From Paramecium tetraurelia (taxonomy: Eukaryota > Ciliophora > Oligohymenophorea > Peniculida > Parameciidae): a DNA stretch of 64,000 nt. Below are positions 25,533-38,784 of the stretch, piece by piece (within the stretch, counting starts at the first letter, position 1; each line of letters opens with the position of its first letter). The translations under genes were made by a program, and so were the position numbers. The notes under the pieces were generated by a model. That model ran no database searches and was not told the origin of the DNA. It was given only the letters and a program-made list of their open reading frames with translations. The stretch is from positions 409,057 to 473,056 of the forward strand of contig NW_001799078.1 of NCBI RefSeq assembly GCF_000165425.1, written 5' to 3'.

Positions 25533-25871
25533 AAATTAAAATAAAACTTATTCAAATTATTTATAATATTCAAAGTAAATTCGGACTATCTCATAATACT
25601 TCCCAATGACAAACTGAAGTATTTTAAACAGTGATAGACTCTAAATATTATATCCTTAACTAATAATATGGTTAAAAACTCTATTCTTAAGAATATATGA
25701 TTAGTTTATCAATAAAACAACATTATAAATACTTAAATACAGATTTACTTTAATAAAATGACATAAGGAAAATTTAAGTATTTGAATACTCAAAGGGTAT
25801 TTCTAAATTTATCTTCACTTAGTGAATCAATTATAATTTGTTTTAATTAATTTTATAATAAACTTTAAAAT
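25533..25871. other. AT-rich divergent intergenic region
   Basis: About 340 bp between the 5' ends of the AGPS and kinase genes, probably a shared promoter region. I see no ORF or repeat that can be supported. Confidence 0.45.
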
Positions 25872-27410
25872 ATGCATTAGCAATAAATTGTATTGTCATA
25901 TTTTGCATAATTGAGATTGTAAATTAGTGATGCATTGCATATCAACGCTGAAAAATATTTCAAAAAGCAGGCGTCGGAATCAGAGTTAGTCTTAGTTTCA
26001 AGATTAACAGGAAAAATAAATAAAAGGAATACAGAATAATAAAGGACAATAGTCATCTCTAGTGAAAATATCTATAATATTGATAAGAAATCAATTAAAA
26101 GAAAGATTTCAATTCATAAAATATTTGGGGTGACAGTTTCTAGGTCAAGTTATGAATTTGTTTTACATGTCCCTTAGGAAAGTGATTATCGTTTCAAATC
26201 ACAAGAATATAGAGATATCATTCTCTATTACTTATCTATTGTCCTTAAATTAAATAACAAAGATGGCCTAAGGCTCTACATGGTAGATAATGAAGAGTTG
26301 GATCAATTTTGTCTGCATGATGCAACAGCTGATTGCAAAAAATAAATTGCTCTTCATCCAAAAACAAAATTATTATTATTGTATCCTGAGAATTTTCAAT
26401 TGTCATACATAAATTTGATGTTTGCATAAAATAAAAATCTCAAAAATTAAAGTATCAACATCCTATATGTTCATGATCCTCTAAATTTAAGGGTAAGATT
26501 AGAGGATTATTAAAAACTCGCTATTCTTGCTTAGGGTTCCTTTAGTAAAGTGCTCTTAATAAACTAAAAAATTGAGAAGCAAACACAATTCTTAGTTCTC
26601 AAAACTATTTAATCTTACAATATTGATATTAATATATTACAATTTCACTTGGAAAATTATACCTAATCTCAGTATATGGAGCAGTTAGAACTGTGCTTAA
26701 GATAGCAGGATTAAATTCATTTTTTTTTCAAATTTGTAAGAGGCGGAGACTTATTCTCTCATCTTTAAGAAGTAAATTATTTTTCAGAAATCGAAGCTAA
26801 ATACATTATTGCATAAATAGCTCTAGGATTATCGTATCTACATGAAAGCGGAACGATATATGGAGATCTAAAACCAGAAAATGTATTGATCGATGAAAAT
26901 GGATATGTTTAACTGACAGATTTTGGATTTGGCAGATTGAGAGTCTATCAAGAATTTAAAAAAGTATAGACTATTAATTTTACTGTTGAATATGCTGCTC
27001 CAGAATACCTCTTGCAAGGAGATTTAACAAGAATGTCTGATTGGTACAGTTTAGGAATTCTACTCTATGAGTTGGTGATAGGAATTTCTCCATTTTATCA
27101 CCATAATCATGAGATAGCAATTAAGATGATTTGCAAAGGAGATTTGTATTTTCCCAAGACCCCTGCTATATCATATGAATGCAAGGATTTTATAACGAAA
27201 TTGCTTTAGCAGGACAGTTAAAGTCGTATAGGGTTTGAGAATGACTTCAAAGAGATCTAATCTCATAAATGGTTCTAAGGGTTAAATTGGTAAGAACTTT
27301 CAGAAAAGAAAAAATCGTTACCGTATATCCCAAAAATTAATGATGAAGATACTGTACCATAGTAATATTTTAGATTCGAGAAATTAACTGATGAAGAAAA
27401 GGGTTGGTGA
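25872..27410 (+). CDS. Ser/Thr protein kinase with atypical YGD catalytic-loop motif
   Basis: A single intron-free frame of 512 aa ends at the TGA at 27408. The first about 210 residues are a separate region ([32 protein letters not shown]) that resembles a PH-like or myosin TH1-like lipid-binding fold; this is a weak call. The kinase domain follows: [15 protein letters not shown] glycine loop, Lys in [19 protein letters not shown], then [14 protein letters not shown], where the usual Arg before the catalytic Asp is Gly (G331-D332). [20 protein letters not shown] and [15 protein letters not shown] complete it. The order is AGC-like. The catalytic Asp, DFG and APE-type residues are present, so activity is likely. 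The chosen ATG is the first in frame. Confidence 0.88.
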
Positions 27411-27788
27411 TAAAGATAAAATATTCTTATTTAAATTCACGAAATTAATTGATTGAACTTTGCAGCTCTACTATAATGATTTTTAGTCTCCATAAACTAA
27501 TAACTTAGTTATTTATTAGGGCTTAATGTAATACTCTTTAAATAAAATCAAATTTCCATCAAATTTATCATATCTAAAATTTTGTTTTGAATTCCTAATT
27601 TCCTGTCCTTTCTTATTTTCTGATGAATTTACTAATAATTATTTTGTTAATTCTACTATGTATAGATTTAATATAAATAATGTAAAGTCATAAGATAGAT
27701 AGATTCAATTAACATGAATTAAATTAGAAACTTAATATATTATTATTATTATACAATCAATAACCAAAAATTTAAGTCAATAATAATT
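27411..27788. other. AT-rich convergent intergenic region
   Basis: About 380 bp between convergent gene ends. Nothing beyond AT-rich sequence is recognised. Confidence 0.4.
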
Positions 27789-28621
27789 TCAATTTATTTA
27801 TTTTAACCTGATATTAGGTAAATGAGTTGATTAGTTTTATCTTGGAGAAGTATGTTTAGAAAGTAATGGAGGTTATATTTTTTATTATTGTTAATTAATT
27901 GATTTTTATTGAGTTGAGTTTAATTTCTTTGTAACATATTAATTTAAAACTGAATTCAATCCAGTTATTAAGTATAGTTTTTATTGAGATTTTGATAATT
28001 TTTTGTGTATATATTATTCATCTGATGAAAACTTTTGCACCAAAGATTTTCTTGGTTTAAGATGGTAAAATTCCTCATCTGAATCTTATGGAGAGTTTAC
28101 TGCTGTAGCATTTTAGCTAAAGACATAATCAAAATTAGTGGCTGATTTAAATTTGGGACTGACACGAAACTGCTTTGATGCAATTTCTAAAACATTAAGC
28201 AAAGTCATCCTAGGATTATCTATTCTTGTTTTAAATGCTTTTTTCATCCTTTGTCGTTACCTATACCTGATATTTTAAACTATCTTGTATCTGATTATAA
28301 AAAGCAAGCAATAAACAAGTTTCTTAAAAACTTTGATATATTTAGAATTTCTGTAACGATCCATTATTTATTACTACCTTAAATACTCTTTTTTTGAATG
28401 CTATGTCTCCGTAAAGGTGTAAATTTTAAATATCCTCTACTTAAAAACTGACTCCTTCCCGCATTCTGAACAACAACAACTTGAATTACCTAGTTTTGTA
28501 GAACTAATGTCAAGTTTATTTTTTCTAATTATTCTTGAACTTTTCTATGGAGATTGAAATAATTAATAAGCTTTAACATTTTTTATTGAATATCTCTTTC
28601 TCCTTTCTTGTGCTTATTCAT
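27789..28621 (-). CDS. Unknown Gln/Lys-rich protein (270 aa)
   Basis: The frame from the ATG at 28621 (MNKHKKGERDIQQKML) joins after a 20-nt intron (GTTTAAAAT...GTATAG, near 28270-28290) to QRQRMKKAFKTRIDNPRM, giving exactly 271 codons to the TGA at 27789. The first half is a helical region (LEKINLTLVLQNQVIQVVVV, WIVTEILNISKFLRNLF). The second half is polar with an acidic spot (PQDSDEEFYHL) and ends in a Gln-rich, basic tail. I do not recognise the family. Confidence 0.55.
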
Positions 28622-29200
28622 AGTAAAACTACACTTTTGTTTGCCTAATATTTTTTTATTTAAAGTTCATTATAAGTAATATATAATAAATTTTATTTTT
28701 TAAAGTAACATAAAATTCTGGTGTTATTTATCTTTTCAGCAAATAAACTTATAAATATTAATACTATAAATAATCATGATAATCATTATCAAATTACATA
28801 GATCTGAATGATTAGAAATTGAAAATATTACCAATACTTAGGATATTTGTTTATTTTACTGATTAATAAATAAGAATAATAATTCAATAATATTCAGATA
28901 ATTTTCGTAAGTATAAAAGTAAATTTATTCTGGATTATATTCATTATCATTTTTTATTAAAAATAAATTGATAATTTACAGTTTATACTTCGAATTTACT
29001 AATATTATATACAATTGCAATTAAAAATTTAATACTGAATAAATCCAAATAAAAATAATAAACTCAAATTGTTTCGATGAATTAAAAATTCAAATATAAT
29101 CAATATTATGATTTTAATAATTTGAAACAATGTTTTTTACATTTAAAAATGTGTAATTAATAATACTAAATTGATGATTTAACAGAATTGTGCTCATTTA
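28622..29200. other. AT-rich intergenic region
   Basis: About 580 bp of very AT-rich sequence between the 5' end of one minus gene and the 3' end of another. No ORF or structured element is supported. Confidence 0.45.
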
Positions 29201-30097
29201 TCATAGTGTTTATGATTATTTCCAATAGTTTATTCCGGCTATATGACTCTTTATAGTTTTGGAAATCCATTTCTTGGATTAGGACCGTTATCTTTATTTG
29301 GAAACTAGTCTAGTGATATATCTAGAATTAAAATCTTATAAATTACCATTAGGATCTTCTCCTCTATTAATTCTGTCTTGTTATTTATAATTCAGTAACT
29401 ATCTCTTATAGGCTTATAATATCTTTTATCCTTTATCTTTTAACTCTTTTTAATCCCCAGTTATTGCATCTAAAATAATATCGAGTTATACTTAATATTT
29501 GTTTTCTTCTAAATAAACTTACATTTAACTTAAATGGAATGTGTTTATCCATTCCTTTTTCTAATTGACCATTGCTCATTTCTAAAATGATAACAAATGA
29601 TTTACTTTTGAAAAAATCATAAATTGGATTTTTTTCTCCTTAATCCAGATTTCCACCTTTCTAAACTCCTCTCATTATTGTTAGAAACTCCTTAAACTCA
29701 ATTTCATTAGTTCCATCTTCATCCACTTCACTCATAATTTTTTCGACTTCCTCCCTTGAATTAACTAAGCCTAAAGCTATGAGTGGGTCTTCTAATTCCT
29801 CTATTCCAATAGCACCTGATCCATCTCCATCTAATGATGAAAAATATTTTCTCAACTCAGCAATTTCAGAGTCCTTAAAATCAATCCTATCTTAATATCC
29901 CCTTTTGATTAGCCAAGCTCACTCTTAAAATCCAGATTAAAACTATTATTATAATTAATCAGTACAATATATTTTGATGCTTTATTGAAATTAAAGGCTT
30001 CTTATATTTTAGTGAGTTTCTCTTGCTTCTTGACTGACTTTGCATTATCTTAAGGTTTACGACTAGAAAGAGTCTTAGATTATTCTTATTTTTTCAT
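29201..30097 (-). CDS. EF-hand calcium-binding protein (centrin/calmodulin-like pair) with basic C-terminal tail
   Basis: Two adjacent EF hands are clear at about 29661-29880. SSLDGDGSGAIGIEEL has a complete D-x-D-x-S-x-I-x-x-x-E loop, and SEVDEDGTNEIEFKEFL has D-x-D-x-T-x-E-x-x-x-E. They are separated by LIALGLVNSREEVEKIM, as in centrins. Several micro-introns (for example 24 nt near 29585) connect a basic N-terminus (MKKQEQSKTLSSRK) and a Gln/Lys/Arg-rich C-terminal tail that ends at the TGA at 29201. Only one EF pair is seen. The protein probably senses calcium and docks to a basket or cilium component, but no partner is indicated. Confidence 0.75.
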
Positions 30098-30733
30098 CTA
30101 TAATTTGATAATGATAATATTAATAAATATAATTTGAAGAAATAACTTATATCCATTCCTGTTATTTTTAGAATTTATAACTCTGAATATCTTAAAAACA
30201 ATAATATTTTTAATGATGAAAAAATAAATTTGGAAGAAAAAATCCTTAAAATACAGTTATTAATAAGAAATAAGTTGAAATAAGTTTTAGTGGTTAAAAT
30301 AACTTAACAATCTCATATACTATTTCGAATACATTATTAGGAAGATAGTAATTAATTAAATATATATAGTTTTTGAGAATTATCTTGAATAAATTAGTGG
30401 ATTTTATGGAATTATAAATTATTATTTTTATAACTTTCTAAAGTAAATATCGGATGTTGATATATGATTATATCATTAGTTGTTTTATTGCAATATATTT
30501 GAAGAAGATTTGATTATATTGCTTATATATCATGGTTATAATATTGGAGGTGCAATATAGAAGTAGTTTTTAGTAATCATTTGCATCAGTCGTGAATTTA
30601 AATAAGGTAGGTATTATTTTATAACATATAGAACTGATTGTAAAAACTACTAGTAAAATTTACAAGGGGATTTGATGTTAAAGATAAAATGAAAAATTTA
30701 TATTTAATTTTTAATCAATAATTTAAAGCAATA
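30098..30733. other. AT-rich intergenic region
   Basis: About 640 bp with extreme AT content between two minus-strand genes. I see no supported coding frame, RNA or repeat. Confidence 0.45.
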
Positions 30734-31468
30734 TCAATTATTTTTAGATTTTACTTTTTATAGACTTGAAAATTATTAAAGCTATTTAATTAAATCAAAG
30801 CTTTTATTTTACATTTATGAATAAGGTGATTTGTTAAATTAATATCTTAGTTCAAAGCTTCTACATGAATTTTGTTAATTGTAATTGTATTAGGATAGTT
30901 GCTTTTCTTTAATATTTTAGTTTATAAACTTAGAAAGCTGTGTTCCAACTGGACGATTTGAGTAAAACTATTTATTTTCAGGGGATTATCCCCTTGAGTA
31001 ACTTTATTTATAACCTACATCTGTTAAAAGTCTATTTTAACTTAAGGATTGCTATAGTTTCGATTTATTTAGAGTCTAAAATGATTTACGATGAGATTGT
31101 TGCAGTATTGAATACTATTACTTAATAAACTCTGGGTTTATTTAAGTTTTTCTTGAATTTTTTTTTAGGTTGGAGAGATATATTTTTTTCAGAAGATCCT
31201 TGAAGCTGTCTTTCTATTAAAGTTGTTCTTTAGGTGAAAATTATTTTGATATCGGAGATTCTGAATTTATCTTTTAGTTGTTTTCTTCTGTTCTAGGAAA
31301 TGCATATGATTGATTAACCTAGCTTTTTTTGAATCTCCTCTCAATTTAAGCAACTGAACTATTTTTTGAGGCTTCAAGCAAGGCTTCATCATCAGGAGAT
31401 TTCTAATAGTTATCAATCATATTTAGTAATATTCTACTTTTTGAAGATTGTCGAACATTAATTTGCAT
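30734..31468 (-). CDS. Unknown Ser/Gln/Asn-rich disordered protein (244 aa)
   Basis: One intron-free frame runs from the ATG at 31468 (MQINVRQSSKSRILL) to the TGA at 30734. It contains a polar run (SPDDEALLEASKNSSVAQ), a short amphipathic helix DSFKDLLKKIYLSNLKK, and a Tyr/Ser/Gln-rich C-terminal half (SHRKSFQTLNKSKLQQSLSQ). Nothing catalytic is visible. The frame, not just the short plus-strand shadow at 30940-31125, is protein-like across its length. Confidence 0.55.
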
Positions 31469-31797
31469 TAAATTTATAATTTATTTTTGATTTTACTTAA
31501 TCACTTACCACTTTGACTTACAATTATAAGATAACTCATTTGATTTCAATTATTTGCTATTTTGAGCATATCAATTACATCTAAACTTATTGCAAAATTA
31601 ATCTTGATTCTTTTTCTTTAATTTATAGTACATGTTGTCTATTTAATAGATTAAATAATGATAATAATAAAATGTATATTAATCAAGTGCAAATTATTTT
31701 TATTAAAATCATCTAAAGTATGTGGATCAACATAATGTTTTGAATCAAATATTTTACTTAAAAACTAAAATTAAGTATCTTAATACAAATTATTAAA
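31469..31797. other. AT-rich intergenic region
   Basis: About 330 bp; no feature is supported beyond AT-rich sequence. Confidence 0.4.
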
Positions 31798-32274
31798 TCA
31801 ATATATTGACTTTTTAAATTTGCTGAAGTCTAACTAATGCTTTTGCTGTTATTTAGAAACTAACAATTTAATTTTTTGTAAAGAATCCTTAAAATTTAAC
31901 GGCGTAATAGTAATTGTCGATTTTATTGTTTTTGCAAGTTGAGGTGTTTTTGTTTAACATTTTGGTGAAATAATTGAACCTTAATATGGTTTTAAAGAAG
32001 GAGTCTTTATTTTGTAATTGATTTGTTTATTCTCTTTTAATTTTTTATTGTTCTCCTTTTATTCAGTGATTAATCTTTAAATGCTCCTTAAATTGGCTGA
32101 TGATTTTTGCTATTATTGATGTCGGCTGTAAAATTGAAGGCTTAAAAATTATTATAGATCTTTGTCATTTCCCTTCTCCTGCTTTTTTTAATCGAGCTCT
32201 TTAACTACTAATACACTCTCATAATCCAAACCATAATCTAATTATTCATCTTCTAATGTGTAAAGACGACTCAT
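31798..32274 (-). CDS. Unknown small charged protein (158 aa)
   Basis: A single frame from the ATG at 32274 (MSRLYTLEDEQLDYGLDYES) to the TGA at 31798. The acidic N-terminus is followed by a Gln/Ser stretch and a Lys/Thr/Pro-rich middle (KTPSLKPYQGSIIS, TKTPQLAKTIKSTITITP), ending in a basic helix. Its start is 58 bp downstream of the Q/N-rich gene's stop. No family is recognised. Confidence 0.52.
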
Positions 32275-32332
32275 AATTCGTTATAATTAATATAAACTTG
32301 GCACAATAATAAATTATTATATTTTTTTCAGA

Positions 32333-34288
32333 TCAATATTAAGCTTAGGAATCTACATCTTTTTTTTCTGAATCTTGGATTTCTCCTTTATTCGAATTAT
32401 TCCAACTATAGCCTCCTTCATTTTGATTTTATCTTAAACTTAGACATATAATACCTTTGGATTGCTTAAGGTTCAGGTTTCTTCAAATTATCATTCACTT
32501 GTCTAGAATATCGCGTGAAATCATATTAATTATCATCCTCATCAGATTCATCCTAAATTCTTTCATTCCTATTGAAACTTTGATAATCATTTTAAGATGG
32601 TCTGGAATTGTTCTGAAACTATTATTAAATGAAATTAGGTCTCTCATTATTTTGCCTTGAATTCTCATAATGTTTCGGTGACTAAACTATTTTTTAATCT
32701 ACCACAGTTACTTAATTTTAATTATTCTATTGATCAATACTATATTCATATATCTATAATTTACAGTTATGGTTAATTTTGAGAATTTTTATTGAAAAAG
32801 TTATTCTGAGGTTGCTTCTATTCAAACTATTAATTAAAAGTCTATTGTTCTAGTTTTGCTTGGGGAAGTTAAATATTTGGGTTTGGTCTTTAATTGTCAT
32901 AAAATCTATTTATAGTAGGTTATTCAGCGTTTAGACTGACTCTTTTTTCTGGTTCCTCTTAATTTGCATTAAATCTTCGATTTTGCTCTTGATTAGGTTG
33001 AAAACTTGTATTTTGAGAGGGATTTTGAATTTAATCATGTTTTAAAATTTCCTAACTCTGGCCTTAATTAAATTTGAAGTTATTAAAATCAGGATTAATA
33101 ATAGATTCAGGCTATTGAATTTAATCAGCTCTCATTTAGAATTCGTCAATTAAAGGTTTGCTTACATCCACAAAATTTCTATAGTTGTTTCGCCTTTATT
33201 GATCATTGTATTAATAGTTAAGTTTCTCATTATCTTATTCTTAATTGTAGTTTCTTTATTATCTAGAATTTTGATTTCCTCTTATATCATCTTATTAGCT
33301 TCTATTATTTGTTCTGTTTTAATAATCAAAATTTTTATCTCTAGAATTACCTGAAAAAGATGGATTCATGAATTATTAATCATTAGGTCTCTATGGATAT
33401 CCTTACTTGTTATTATTGTTTTCATTCCAATTGTTTTACTATCTTTGATTATTGTGTTGATTTCTCTAGAAGCCATGTTAATCCCTTTAATTATTAAAAC
33501 CTTACATTTAACCATAAGGTTATTAATGATCATATTAATTTCTATAATTATATTGGTATTATTAATCTCTATAATTTTTTGAAGATTCAGTTTATTAATC
33601 AAATTATGTATCTCCTCTAAAATTCTAATTGGATTACCCAGGATAAGTATTTGTTTAACCTCTGTAGTCATTATTTGATTAATCAAACCTATATTGATTT
33701 CTGGTTTCTTACTGCTAATCTCTCATATTTGAAGACTGCAACTCTTTATTTGGATACTAGAAGGTTGTGTATCTATTTTGATCAAATTAATCCGTTCTAT
33801 CATCCTAAAATTTTCTGTGGCTTTCGTATTAATTATTTTATTCTCCATAATTGCGTCTTTAATTCTCATGACCTTAGTTTCCAAATCTAGGCTATTGATT
33901 TCTATAGTTTTCTTATCGTCCATTACCTCTATCAGGATCTAAATAATCTTCTCTACGTTATCGTTGAAACTCACTTTGTTCTCCTTATTAATGTTATTAA
34001 TATGGCCTATAATTTTGTTACTATTATCTTCTTTAATTATGATATCCCTAAAATTAAAATACTTGAAATACCTGATTTCGGAATTATTATTAATAAAAGT
34101 TTTCCTCTCTTTAGGGAAACCTATTATTATTATATTATCCATGATGATGTTTCTTGTAATCATAGCCTTAATCATACTTTTATCTATTTCTATTAGAACT
34201 ACAATTTACTCACTATAAATTACAGATTATCATATTGGTAAGACTGCATATAAAGATTAGCCCTTTCTTCTTACGTTAAATTGGGCAT
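32333..34288 (-). CDS. Gln/Asn-rich prion-like low-complexity protein (627 aa), possible RNP component
   Basis: With three introns (25 nt near 34205, 25 nt near 32750, 22 nt near 32440) the length is exactly 628 codons. From residue about 25 the protein is dominated by Gln, Asn, Tyr, Arg, Gly and Phe: KKHHHGQYNNNRFPQREENF, many RNQ/NYR/FRGD-type units (about residues 150-330), then longer Q/N linkers and an acidic patch DESDEDDNQYDF near the C-terminus. No folded domain is evident. Such Q/N-rich, Arg/Tyr-containing sequences form RNP condensates in other eukaryotes. The DEAD-box helicase gene lies 26 bp upstream on the same strand, so a shared RNA role is a plausible inference. Minus-strand short ORFs inside are frame shadows. 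Confidence 0.75.
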
Positions 34289-34314
34289 TCTAAATTTGGA
34301 GTTATTTTAATGAG

Positions 34315-35871
<1,557 letters not shown>

Positions 35872-36812
35872 TTTATTAATAATATATAAAATGAATTAAT
35901 TTTATTGCATTCTAAATATTCTTAAAATGACTACCTTAAAACTGAAAAATATCCAGTTGTAGATTCTAAATTTATTTATTCTCTTCCAATATTGCTAAAT
36001 TAAAATTTAACTTTAAGGATCAGAATCATTACATATAGAATTAATTATATTTTGATGTTGCGCCTTTTAGTTGTGAAATCTTCATCAAAAAGATGGTTTT
36101 TAAGAATTAATTACAATACATAATAGGAAATTCTGACTTACTTATATATTATCCAAATTCACTGTTAATGTGTTCTATTATCATCAAATATCACTTTCAA
36201 TAGCAAAACTTTTTATAAATCAAAAATAAATCTTGTTTTTTATAATTTTATTCCAGTTCCACATTTAAGGCATATTAATTTTTATAAACTATCTAAATTA
36301 ATCTTATGGTAGGATATTTTATAGAACATATTTTTAAACCTTAACTGTCGAAGGAGATCTACAGCCAAGTGATCTCAAAAAGTAGAAAAAGCAATTCTCA
36401 TTTCCCTCATTTTTAATTATTAAATTCTATTTCATCCAAATTTTTCCTAACATCATTTTATTTCATAATATTTTATTTGATTGAATATATATCTCTTCCT
36501 TTTAGGCTCAATTTAAACTTTTTAATATACATTAATATCTTTTAATGAGATAATTTTGAATCCTGCGATAAAGATTAACTATTTGAAATCACAATTTTTA
36601 TATTTAATAATCAGATTCTCACCAAAATTAATAGCTTATAATATTATAATATAAAAAATATTATTTAAAAAGCCATAATTGATTTCTAAAGAAGATGGAA
36701 TCAAATAAAGTTAAAAATATTAATGAAAAAAGAGTTATATGAGCTCAATAATTAGAAATTGAAGTTTCTTTTATAAATTTATATTAATTATATAATATTT
36801 AAAAATTATTGT
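35872..36812. other. AT-rich divergent intergenic region
   Basis: About 940 bp, the longest gene-free stretch, between the divergent DEAD-box and CXC-protein genes. It is AT-rich throughout. A slightly more mixed patch at about 36340-36400 gives no credible ORF. Both promoters must lie here. Confidence 0.45.
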
Positions 36813-37489
36813 ATGAGTAATCCTGAACTATCAGAAGAGAGTAGACCACCAAAGTTATTGTTAGTTTTTAGCAAATGTTCTGAGTTTAGTGAGATCGATT
36901 TAGAGAACAAGCAATCCCCAAAAATACTAAAATTAAGAAAATTGTAAAATGTTTATAATACTAAATAAGAAATTCCGCTATTGAATACAACGATTAATTA
37001 CATATGGTGATCAATAAATAAATAGATATTGATGAAAAGAAAGTAGAAAGTCCAAAAAATGAAATTGCAAAATGGTAACCATGCAGTTGTACTAAAACTA
37101 ATTGTCTTAAAATGTATTGTTCGTGCTTTCACAATGGCCAAACTTGTGTGGAATCTTGCAAATGTGAAGATTGTAAGAACACTAATAATAATGTTCCTTA
37201 AAGAGACAAAGCTGTTGAATACATTAAGAAAAAGGCTCATAGGAATAAAAAAGTGTCTTAAGAGACATTATTTGAAACCAAGGATATATGGGGATGCAAT
37301 TGTAAAAAGACCAGATGCCTAAAAAGATATTGTGAATGCTATATAAGATAGAAGGCTTGTACAGTGGAATGTAATTGCACTCATTGTGAAAATGGAAAAG
37401 ATGAAGACTTATATAATGAAATAAGAAGACAAAATGAATAGCCTAAATAATCAAAAAGACAGAGATCTGGACGTTTGTATAACAATTGA
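36813..37489 (+). CDS. CXC/CRC-domain (tesmin/TSO1/LIN54-like) DNA-binding protein
   Basis: 218 aa after a 20-nt intron (GTTTAGTGAGATCG...TTAG, about 36888-36907). It carries two cysteine-rich CXC repeats. The first, CSCTKTNCLKMYCSCF, continues with CVESCKCEDCKN. The second, CNCKKTRCLKRYCECY, continues with CTVECNCTHCEN. They are separated by a basic linker with KAVEYIKKKAHRNKK. The nine-cysteine C-x-C pattern and the C-x-K-[ST]-x-C-L-[KR]-x-Y-C core are diagnostic. The C-terminus is basic (KQSKRQRSGRL). In animals and plants these proteins bind CHR-type promoter elements in cell-cycle or germline regulators. Here it is probably a nuclear transcription or chromatin factor. Confidence 0.9.
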
Positions 37490-37968
37490 ACTTTAATTTT
37501 TAGTTTATAACTTAAATATAATTATTTTCTCAAAATATACACAACTTTCAATCTTAAATATATATATTTTAAAAAAATATTGTCGCCGTTATGCTGAAAA
37601 GTTATCTAGTTTTACTATTTATTAAGAAGTATCTGATTATTATCATATTTGCATCAAGATATTTAAAATAGAATTTCTGCATTAAATAAATAAACTATCA
37701 ATCTATAATTTAATCAGATTTTGTTATTTCAATAATAAAAATATAATAATGTGAATTATCATTTAATAAAATATAAATATAATAATTATTTAGAATGCAA
37801 TAAATCGAAAATTCAGATCCTATCAAGCAATTTCATAATCTATGAATATTAAAGAAGAATAATGAAGGTTTTACTTATTTTCTTTAAATTATTCTAAATT
37901 CCAAAAAATAATTATATTATTACAATACTTATAATAAATATAATTTATTTAGAGAATCATAGGTATAG
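37490..37968. other. AT-rich intergenic region
   Basis: About 480 bp between two plus-strand genes. A short open stretch starting near 37797 ends quickly at a TGA. No supported feature. Confidence 0.4.
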
Positions 37969-38664
37969 ATGGAAACTTAATAAGCCTAAAAGGATTTACA
38001 ATTTTTAGAGTAGAAAACTGCTAGTCTCTCATAAAACTTAGAGTAGCTCTGGTTAGAATTTAATTAATAGTAAGAGATGCTTAAATTGATTACATCATAA
38101 AATCAATATACCATCTCTAAAAAAACAAAGAAGTTTAAAATGGTTATTAGATTTGTCATTCCCTACTTAGAATTGAAGTAGGTATTTTAAATGAGATTCC
38201 TAAGCAAGGAGTTTAAATAGATTATAGCAAAAGAAAAAAAAGCAATTAATCAATTGATTAATCATCAAATTGAGAAAAACAAAGAAAAATTATACGAATT
38301 TAATATTATTGATAAGACTTCAAGAGAATTATATATGTACATAGTGAAATTAAATTTTTATGGACAAAAAGTTAAAGAAACTGTTCTTCCAAAAGACTTC
38401 TAATGCATTTTAAAGCAAATAAGTGATCCATCGTAAATCTATGCAATTCAAGTTGCATCTAAATTTCAATATCCATAAAAAAAAATGGCATACTAGAATC
38501 CAACATAGAAAGAAATTATAGATAATTATTGTAAAATCGCATATCATCCATGGTAGGGTAATACTAACCTTGTGGCCGAATTTGAAAAGTATCGAAAAGA
38601 AATACTAAGATAAAAGCATTTAAAGCATTTATAATCATTAAGACCAGTTGTTGATAATTTATGA
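37969..38664 (+). CDS. Unknown protein with N-terminal coiled coil (231 aa)
   Basis: One frame from the ATG at 37969 to the TGA at 38662. The N-terminal about 50 residues form a Gln-rich amphipathic helix (DLQFLEQKTASLSQNLEQLW). Next comes a segment KMVIRFVIPYLELKQVFQM with SKEFKQII, vaguely F-box-like in pattern but not convincing. Then a Lys-rich helix and a C-terminal part with YCKIAYHPWQGNTNLVAEF. No intron is required. The family is not recognised. Confidence 0.58.
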
Positions 38665-38784
38665 TTATCTATAATAATTATTCTTTTAATTCTTTCATGT
38701 ATTTATGAATTATGAATTGAAAATTTAGTAAAGCAATTTTAAAATATTCTATAGAATTAAGTATATAAAATATGATACAATAAA

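Noticed and set aside
25872-27410. Pseudokinase call because of the missing HRD arginine
   Set aside because: Catalytic Asp, DFG and the APE-type motif are present, so loss of activity is not supported.
33366-34218. Several overlapping Ile-rich ORFs on both strands
   Set aside because: They lie inside the Q/N-rich gene; AAT/TAA-rich Gln/Asn codons produce Ile/Asn-rich reading in other frames.
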